Shown here in pieces: positions 56,401 to 64,000 of a stretch of 64,000 nucleotides of DNA; position 1 is the stretch's first letter, and the number at the start of each line of letters is the position of its first letter. The stretch is from Hofstenia miamia (lineage: Eukaryota; Xenacoelomorpha; Acoela), in NCBI GenBank assembly GCA_004352715.1, contig SCFE01000022.1:1157279-1221278 (forward strand), written 5' to 3'. The notes beneath the pieces are model-generated. The model was given only the letters and a program-made list of their open reading frames with translations. It was not told where the DNA came from and searched no databases. The position numbers and the translations under genes were made by a program.

Positions 56401-56435
56401 AAAAATGTTTATTATACGGTTTATTAGGTTTTTAA

Positions 56436-56609
56436 ATGAGTGGATCAAACAATGGCGATGAAGAAGGAGCCATGCACCCTGTCGAGTGCTCCAGCACTCC
56501 AGGAGCGACCGGTGCAACGGCAAACAATTTATCAAAGGGCCAAAGAATTCTCGACTGTGGTGTCAATTTATTTCGGAAAGCTGCAAACTCTCCACCACCC
56601 CAGAAATGA
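56436..56609 (+). CDS. Possible small exon or ORF in a GC-richer island (unknown)
   Basis: Within about 56436-56700, base composition changes sharply from the AT-rich flanks, and all three plus frames are open for long stretches. One frame starts with ATG and gives 57 residues (MSGSNNGDEEGAMHPVEC ... NSPPPQK). It has a protein-like composition but no recognised domain. It might be a first exon of an unseen gene, a transposon scrap or part of a promoter region. Confidence 0.25.
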   Translation: MSGSNNGDEEGAMHPVECSSTPGATGATANNLSKGQRILDCGVNLFRKAANSPPPQK

Positions 56610-56749
56610 ACCGTACCGGGAGATATCACAAACATTTCTCGACACTGACCGTGCAGGCGAAGGAATTAATACCCTCGACTGTAAAACTGGTTAGCGCAGT
56701 ATTATACTTTAGAGGACAAAGTGGGTCCTATAAAAAACAATAACGCCAC

Positions 56750-59700
56750 TGATTACTGTGTGAAATTGTATTTGTACGCTTTGTTACTGTCTTGCTACTC
56801 TTTACATTAGTTTCTTTCTCTCTAAAAGTTCATTTAACGCTTTATAAAAATTTAGAAACTCTAAATCATAAACAAAAACCCATTTTTATATTTGAAAAAA
56901 TAATTATAATCCAAACATTGCTGCACATTCCTTTAAATGAATTTATATTAGCATATATATTATATATTATTCGAAATAAGGTCAAAATTTATACGACAAA
57001 TTCATGTCCCATTGCGATTTTCTGGTATTTTATAATAACATCGTAAAACAGTTTACCGAAAATGACAATGCTGGCTGAATTCATGCTATTTTAGTCAAGT
57101 TCAGGGTTTTTTAGTCGAGTTCGAATTACAATTTACATACGCTAAGACATAATTATTTCTAATTTATAAAAAAACCTAGATTTAAAATAGTTCAAATTCG
57201 CATTTTTTAGGATATTTTTTTTAAGTTCAATTTCAAGTATTGATGATTTGTCTTCCATATTTTCTTGACCAATTTTGGAAGCTCATGTGAGTTCAAGTTC
57301 TTAGCATTCTGAGTACTTGAAAACCCTGGTCAAGTGCAACTTACTAAGGTCAAATTTGAGTGATTATGTTTCATGTTTGAAATCAAGTATTTGTTTGAAT
57401 AAAAGTTTGAGTTTGATCAAGTATTTTTGTAATAATTGCAATTTTAAGATTTGAAGAAATAAATATTTGATATTCTTAAATATACTGAAATTTAAAATAG
57501 TGTAGAGTAACTTAGGGACTTTTTCGTGATTATTATTTTCCATTTTAATTTTACTGACGTCAGAATGACGTGAAGAATGATTTCTAGTTTAGTTTTACGA
57601 AAGCTGTTTTAATGTCCCCTCGAATGGTGCTAATTATATTGCTAAAATTAAATTGCAAGGGAAATTGATGACATGACTATTGTGTGATTTATTTTGATTG
57701 TAAACAAAGACAGGTAATAACTTGAATTGTATAAATTGAGGGACGATGTTGAGAATGGTTAATAGAGTTTATCTAGCTTCAATGCTCCTGTTTTACCTTC
57801 GTATTTACTTTATTTATTTTTTGGTATAAAAATGATTGTGTAAGCAAGGTGACAATTTGGGATTACTTTCCTCAAAGTATGGGGCCATTTTGGTTACAGA
57901 TACAGATATGTCTAAGGAAATAATAAATCTCTTGTTCTATCTGCAATATGTACATACACCTATAAATGAATACATTGTGATGATATTATACCTTTGGTTA
58001 GCACAAATGCATGGTAACTACATGCTATTATTTAGTGAGCTGAGAGAGAACAAAGAAAATGAGATGTTTATTACTTTTTTAGATAGATAATAAATTTTGA
58101 GACATCTAAGGTAGCACTGTTCATTAAGGTTAAGCACTTATCTTTTTGGATAGCACTTTGCCTAGAAGCCATACAAATTGTTCATCTCAGATTTTACCTA
58201 AAAAGTAGTAGTTACTTGGATCAATTACCAATGTTTGATGTAATAATTCTATTTACTGGAATCAGGGCTGTTTTTATGAAGTCACTCTTTCAACATTCTG
58301 CAGAGTCAATTAGTTAGTTACTGTAATTATAATTCCAGCCCATGATTCTACAATAGTTAAAATTTTGAGATATGCTCAAATTGATTCTTGATTGAGTTCC
58401 AGTATTTATGATTTGTCTTTTTCTAATTGAGTTTTACAATTTAATTCAAGCTCAAGTTTTATAAATTCCAAGTATTTGAAACCCTGTTAAATACTGTTAA
58501 AGTGAATAGGACATTCCAAAATACAGCAAAAATACAAAGTAGGAATAAATGTTCTTATAAACAGTATATCCAAAGAGTTTACGAATTGCAGTTATAGTCA
58601 CATCTTCAAAATATCATGATCTGAACTTACCTATTTGTGGTGTTACCATGTCATGTCCTCTGCTTTGATTGGAGTGATATTGCTAATTGTATCAACAACT
58701 GCATTATGCATTCTAGTTAGAATTTGATGTATTTCCTGGAACATGCTTAGAAGCAGTTTTCCTAATATAATAATTAATATATTTAGCCACATCAAATACT
58801 TTACCCTTGTGATATGTTCCTTTTCAGCTCAAAGCTTAGTAGACAGAATTTGCTTTAAGACATTTGATTTTTAAATCATCCCAATAATTCTTCCAATGAG
58901 TTTCATTCCTTAGTTCCCTGAGAATATTTACTCAAGAAGTTTGCCACCATGAGTGAGGGAGTAGCACATGTAGAGTTTGCTTAACAACATATATCTTAGT
59001 TTCATATAGCTTTGCATACTTTTAGTCTTTCAAATCTAGTACTAGCTCTTAACTTGTAGTTTGTTATTTGTAATCTTAGAATTAAAATTTATTACATTAT
59101 ACTTTCTACTATAATAAAGGTTATGCTTTGTGTACATAAGTCCTTATCCTTAAGACTTTTATTTTACTTAATTAGTTGCAAAACAGAATAAAAATAGGAT
59201 ATTTATACAGTCTCTTGACCAAACTCAGAAGCTATAGAAAGTTTCTAGCCATTTTTGTGTGTAAAAGTTTATTTAACACTTTAATGAATTTATAGTGAAA
59301 ATTTATGTTTGCATCCCTTTTTAGGAAACTACCAAAAAAACATCAAAGAAAGTAAGCTATCAATTATTCAAGAACTGCAAATTTATATTTGATTAATTTT
59401 GTAAACATGTATAAGAAAATAATTTAAAAGAATACATAATATACCTACTTTGTTCCAAAATATTAACTATATGTAAATAATAATATTTGTATAAATGAAA
59501 TTTGCTAATCACAGCCATGCATCCAACATGTGATGATTACCTTTACATTTTATTAACATATTGCTACTATAAAACAGCTTAAAATATTTTTGTAAATTAC
59601 ATAAAGTATTTGTTACATGCAAAAGTTTAATGAGTAGCAAGCTTCTAATACAAAAATCTACATATATAAGTTTAACCTAATCTAGTTAATGAAGCCCAGT

Positions 59701-60080
59701 TGGAAACATCCCTTCATAATGCCAGGAATATAGGTTTTTGACAATCCCAGAAGTCTGAATTAATTAAACTTGCATTGGGGCTTAAGGGATACAAATTTGA
59801 AATTGTATATGAATGAGAAAATTAAAGGAGTTGGAATAGAGTCTTTTTTAGAGAAAATGCAATGTTGTGAGATTTTAAAATATTGGCATAATCTTGACAC
59901 TTATTTCTTGATTACATTGTTGGATCTTCCTTTTCAAGGTAGTTACTGAATTTGATGTAATGTACAGTAGTTTCCAATCTCTTTTCTCTTCTAATTGATC
60001 ATTTCTTAGTTGTGTTTTATTATGAAATATTCTATCAATTTCTGATTTAATCATTTTTTATGGATATCTATTTCTAAATG
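56750..60080. other. Intergenic, one diverged repeat pair
   Basis: 57210-57340 and 58390-58500 share a diverged repeat (TATTxATGATTTGTCTT, then ATTCxxAGTAxTTGAAA and ACCCTG). The frame at 57836-58090 has no recognised domain. No gene is supported. Confidence 0.35.
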
Positions 60081-60099
60081 ATATGTTTGATATTACATT

Positions 60100-60320
60100 T
60101 ATTAGATGTTCATATTGTCAGTATGCAATTATAAATGTGATGAATGTGAAAGTTCATACATTGGGGAAACAAATAGACAATTGGAATACAGAATTTCAGA
60201 GCATATGTGAGGTCATCTTCAATCTGAAATATATTGTCATGAACATGCACCTAAAAGGAAAACTTTACTATTTTAATGAAAACAAGCATATGAAAATTGC
60301 AGAATTTATATTCATAAAAT
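60100..60320 (+). pseudogene. Penelope-like GIY-YIG fragment
   Basis: In mixed frames it reads a Cys-x2-Cys pair followed by SSYIGETNRQLEYRI and EHM, a stop, then GHLQSEIYCHEHA. This is the same endonuclease block as at 677-917 and about 1740-1900. Truncated and dead. Confidence 0.65.
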
Positions 60321-60329
60321 AAATTAAGG

Positions 60330-61230
60330 AGAATCTATTGTAGAATCACAGGGGCACTCAAACTACTACAGTGGTACTGGGAAACTCAATGGTTGAACAG
60401 AAGGTTGCAAAGGCTACCATCTCAGTGAGCAATACACATTCTAACAGAAAAACAAAAGTATTGGTAATTTGCCATTGTAACAAAGTACCAGTAAAAATCC
60501 TCTGAGGACTCACTTCCAATGATTACCAAATCACATGGCATCACTCAGAAGTGGTATCCACAAGGAGAAGTCCAAGCTCAATCAGAGGTGCTACCTTACT
60601 TGTCTCAAGTTTGTAATTTCTAGCTCAAATCAACAGTCCTCATTTGTTGTTATTTCCCAGCTCATGTAATAATAGAATGTAGTTGCCATGCATTCACATT
60701 TACTAATGTTTTATTATCATCACAGTGTAAAGTTATAGTGTGCATTTTCAAATTGCCACAATTGCTTAAAAGTTCTTATTCCCTACATGTAATTATACAC
60801 CTAACTTAATTCCATGAATGATTTGGGCTGCCTGGAAGAATAAAGCATATTGTCACCCTAAACTCAGAAGAGTAACTCCCAAATTGTTGCCAGAAACTTA
60901 AGCATTTATTATAAAAAGATACAAGATAATGCCTAAAATGGGGTTAGCAATAGTTAATAAAATCAAAAACCAAACTCAGTTGAGTGAGACAAACTTTATT
61001 GTGTTCTCACTATAGTTTTTCTCAGTTATTTATACAAATGATTGAGAATAATTACCTGCAATTGTTTTCATTTTTTGCAAGGATGGTTCCCTTGCAAAAT
61101 TAAAGAGCAATTGAACATACCACAAATTTGAGTAGACAAGAAATAAATGATAAAATCACATACATCAACATGACATCATCAGTTAAAAGTAGAGCAGTAT
61201 TTAGATCAAAATTACAGAATTGATTAAAAT
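60330..61230. other. Intergenic, nothing recognised
   Basis: No coding region is supported. The GC-richer patch at 60360-60600 has no open frame of note. Confidence 0.4.
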
Positions 61231-61239
61231 TAAAATCAA

Positions 61240-61842
61240 GGGCCCTGGTTAATTTTTCAAAAAGGTAAGAATTATAATAATTATCCATAGCAATTGATTT
61301 TTTTAGCATGATTATCAACAGGAGTGTATAAAACCATGTGTATACAATTTGTTCTTATTTTCTTTAGAACATTGTAATAAGATTGTAAAATATATATTGC
61401 TGATATTTTATGAAGTCAACCATCAGTGAAGTGATTTTTATTTTATTCTGTGTCTTATCTAGAGCATTTAAAAAGATAATCAAAGATAACAATTTTTCTG
61501 CCACAAACACCACATTCATTAGCATTTCTTAGATATTTTTTAGGTAATAATTCCAAAACATTATAACCTACTTGATTTGATATGATTTCATTATTTTCTT
61601 TAGATTTTGTATTTTTTCCTTGTGAAAATTCAGAGTATATGATTTATCATATATATAAGAGGTCTTAAAATCATATCCATTAATAAATTAATTTTTCCAC
61701 ATCCTGATTTTCCACATATAAGCAATCTAAAGTCTTCTGATAGTAAGTCTACAGTTGATTTGTCATTATTCAATTTTGGAGTATCATAATTAATAATTTA
61801 TATAAGTATGAGTGAAATAATTTTCAGAGAACTTTGATTCAT
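61240..61842 (-). pseudogene. Maverick/Polinton-type packaging ATPase, decayed
   Basis: From an ATG at 61842 the minus strand reads, with stops and frame changes, FRLLICGKSGCGKINLLMDM. This is a Walker A loop whose final Thr/Ser is Ile. Fragments further on (KNHFTDG, then IYILQSYYNV and IRTNCIHMVLY) look like the FtsK/HerA-type ATPase of Maverick/Polinton elements. In these virus-like transposons the enzyme is thought to pump DNA into capsids. It is inactive here. Confidence 0.6.
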
Positions 61843-62299
61843 CTTAATTCAATCATTTTTCACTTTTTATTGTATAGATATGAGCTTAACTCTGTTAAAC
61901 AAGACAAACATATTAAATTTAACTTACTGTGTTAAAGAAAAGAATCTTACAGTTTCTATGCCAGTTTCAGGACAGTTAATTACAATAAAAAATGGAAGAA
62001 ATATGTTAAAATCCATTTGTAGCATGTAAAAAGACACAATTTTTAATGAGTAAAGTTGGTGCTAAGAAAAGCAATGCTTCCTATGGAAGATGTGTGTTCC
62101 CTCTGGATATTCATGAAGCAATGGATACATTCAAAAACCCAAATGAGGTTTCACACTTCCAAATCATATATATACTGGACTATATAATTCTTTACATATA
62201 TATTTAATAATTGAAAAACAATGTATAACAACCATATAATCAAATTGATACTGTTTCTAGAGAACATGATCTATGTTGTGATAACACAGAAGATTCTCA

Positions 62300-63420
62300 T
62301 GGTAAGGCTAACTGTGATAAACAAATTTTGAATAATTTAAGAAATGCTAAACCTAAAAATATTTGTGAAAGATTTGACAAGTTACTTTTTTTCAAATGTT
62401 ATCTGTGCAAAGCATATGTTGGGCTTTGGAGTGAAGCAAAGAAACAAGGCCTATCCCCACAGGAAACCTTAGCATATGAACGTCACAAACCTATTAGAAG
62501 AAATTTCAGGAGAAGACAAGTGGTTGTAATTCACATAGATGAAATTTGGTGGGCTGACTTGGTTGATATGCAGAAATTTAGCAGATGGAATAAGGGCTTT
62601 AAATATTTTATGATGACTATAGATGAATTTTCAAAGTATGAATAGATTATTAATCTAAAAAAAAAACTGGACCTATTGTTAGAGATGCATTTCAAACAGT
62701 TAATAATGGTGAGAATATAATTCCAAAATTCTTGTGGATAGATAAAGGAAAAGAGTTTTATTTTAAACATGTTCAAGAACTACTTAATAAATACAGTATA
62801 AAGATGTCCTAAACAGAAAAAATTGAAAAAAATGAAATTGTGGAAAGATTTAATAGAACAAAAAAAAATAATATGGTGAAAGAATTTATTAAGCAGAATC
62901 ATTTACATTATTTCAATATACTTCTTAAAATATTAAATGAATACAATATTACAAAACATAGCTCTATACTCCAATTAAAGCTTCTGAAAAAAAATCAAGA
63001 CAAAATTTACAACAATTTGTAAAATATGAATGAATTTGACAAGGCTAAAGAATGTTTAGTTGCTAAACCATCAAGGAACAAAGTTCTCATTGTGCTTAAG
63101 GTAAAATTTAATGTAGGTGATAAGGTTAGATTAAGTAAACTTAAAAGGAAAGTTTTTAATAAAGGTTACACATTAAACTGGACTGAAGAAATATTTTTAT
63201 TGATAAAATAAAACTAACAGACCTTATACATAAACATTGAAGGATGTGGCTGATGAAGAAGTAAAAGAATAATTTTATGAAGAAGAATTGCAAAAAAACA
63301 TATCAAGATATATTAAGAATTGAAAAATTCTTAGGAGAAAAGAAAGAAATGGCATTTGTTAAATGGTTAGGATATCCTGATAAATTTAATAGCTGGATTC
63401 ACCTGTAGGTATAAATTATA
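62300..63420 (+). pseudogene. Maverick/Polinton-type integrase with chromodomain, decayed
   Basis: The pieces in order are KAYVGLWSEAKKQGLS, IDEIWWADLVDMQKFSRWNK (first catalytic Asp), LWIDKGKEFYFK (second Asp) and EIVERFNRTKKNNM (Glu), the DDE triad of retroviral-type integrases. A C-terminal chromodomain-like block KWLGYPDKFNSWI lies near 63360-63400. This layout is typical of Maverick/Polinton integrases. In-frame stops (e.g. 62643-62645) and frameshifts make it non-functional. It diverges in orientation from the ATPase just upstream. Confidence 0.75.
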
Positions 63421-63539
63421 TAGGAGATAATATTTTTAAAAATACATAGAAATATTATTTTAATTTTTTTTCTAGACATGTATATATAGAGTGATAACTA
63501 GAAAACTGATCACTTGTTAACCTTGAAATTTGGCAATTC

Positions 63540-64000
63540 TAAAGAAAAATTATAATACACATTTAAAAACTAAGAAACATTTAAAAATGTTAGAAAGAAC
63601 AATAATTTTACAATTAAGGCATATATCCCAACAGTTAAAATTGATAAAAATTATGATAATGCATTAATAAAGTATTTTAATATGATCAACCAAACATTGA
63701 AACATGTTTCATTTTATTTAAAATTCACAAAGGGTGATGAAGATACATTTAAGAATGTAATAGTTCCCTATCAATTTAAAATGAAAGAAATACAAGCTAA
63801 GAATGAAATTCATAATATTTATACTTCCTCAAAATTGAAAGAAGTAATTGATGATTTGAAAAATTAAAAGAATCAAATTGGGTTTTCATTAGAGTGTATA
63901 GCATGAGTATTAAAATATACAAAAGTTCTTTGGTTGGAACATATGTTAAATTACCAATTAAATCATCTTCAATTTTAAATATTGTTTATAATGATGATAA
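63540..64000 (+). other. Unassigned frames beside the Maverick-type remnant
   Basis: A 61-codon frame (63682-63867, starting MINQTLKHVSFYLKF) and a second that is still open at the window edge (from 63903, MSIKIYKSSLVGTY). They may be further genes of the same element, but no family is recognised. Confidence 0.3.

Noticed and set aside
57836-58090. 84-codon plus-strand frame
   Set aside because: No homology recognised, AT-biased codons, no splice or promoter context.
1-64000. CRISPR arrays, bacterial operons or tRNA/rRNA genes
   Set aside because: None seen. Spliced genes and eukaryotic transposons rule out a bacterial reading; I did not find a convincing tRNA cloverleaf by eye, but a covariance-model scan would be needed to be certain.

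Overview
The window is AT-rich, repeat-laden nuclear DNA from an invertebrate animal. Genes are split by GT-AG introns. The repeats include Penelope-like, LINE, mariner, Tigger, hAT-like, Harbinger-like and Maverick/Polinton remnants. The two identifiable host genes (a cytohesin and a TRABID/ZRANB1 deubiquitinase) are metazoan families. The sequence alone does not let me name the phylum. Three gaps of exactly 1000 N, plus gaps of 591, 21 and 12 N, mark a draft assembly.

Layout. 0-3.7 kb: two opposed Penelope-like fragments and two short terminal-inverted-repeat (TIR) elements. 4.1-5.4 kb (+): a single-coding-exon cytohesin-like Arf-GEF with coiled coil, Sec7 and PH domains. 5.9-7.7 kb: a dispersed palindromic repeat and otherwise empty sequence. 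7.7-24.25 kb (+): a large multi-exon gene for a protein I do not recognise, with an AT-hook-like motif, a GATA-type zinc finger and a C-terminal C2H2-like finger. Its introns are packed with transposons: two Harbinger-like MITEs with a nested LINE, a TA-flanked MITE, an hAT-like MITE, a LINE 3' end, a Tigger remnant and another LINE fragment. 24.39-25.65 kb: a mariner with near-perfect TIRs and a dead transposase. 25.67-26.75 kb (-): a broken SGNH-like reading frame split by a tandem duplication and a LINE. 26.8-46.3 kb: almost entirely decayed LINEs and TIR elements, including a LINE with endonuclease and RT between two inverted copies of one TIR element.

46.3-54.7 kb (-): a complete TRABID gene. 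I reconstructed seven coding exons giving 623 codons plus stop; phases agree at every junction. It has three NZF fingers, an ankyrin-type ubiquitin-binding region and an OTU domain with the catalytic Cys and His. One intron is only 40 nt. Its longer introns hold a mariner-derived MITE and an unusual iterated GC-rich motif. 56.4 kb: a short GC-richer island with a possible small exon. 60-64 kb: a Penelope fragment, then the decayed packaging ATPase (-) and integrase-chromodomain (+) of a Maverick/Polinton-type element running off the window edge.

The genes show no sign of working together. Cytohesin acts in Arf-dependent membrane traffic, TRABID in ubiquitin editing, and the GATA-finger protein is probably nuclear. 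Nothing here is clearly a new biological system. The items most worth checking are the unidentified GATA-finger gene, the SGNH-like frame, and several apparently undescribed TIR element families present in two copies.
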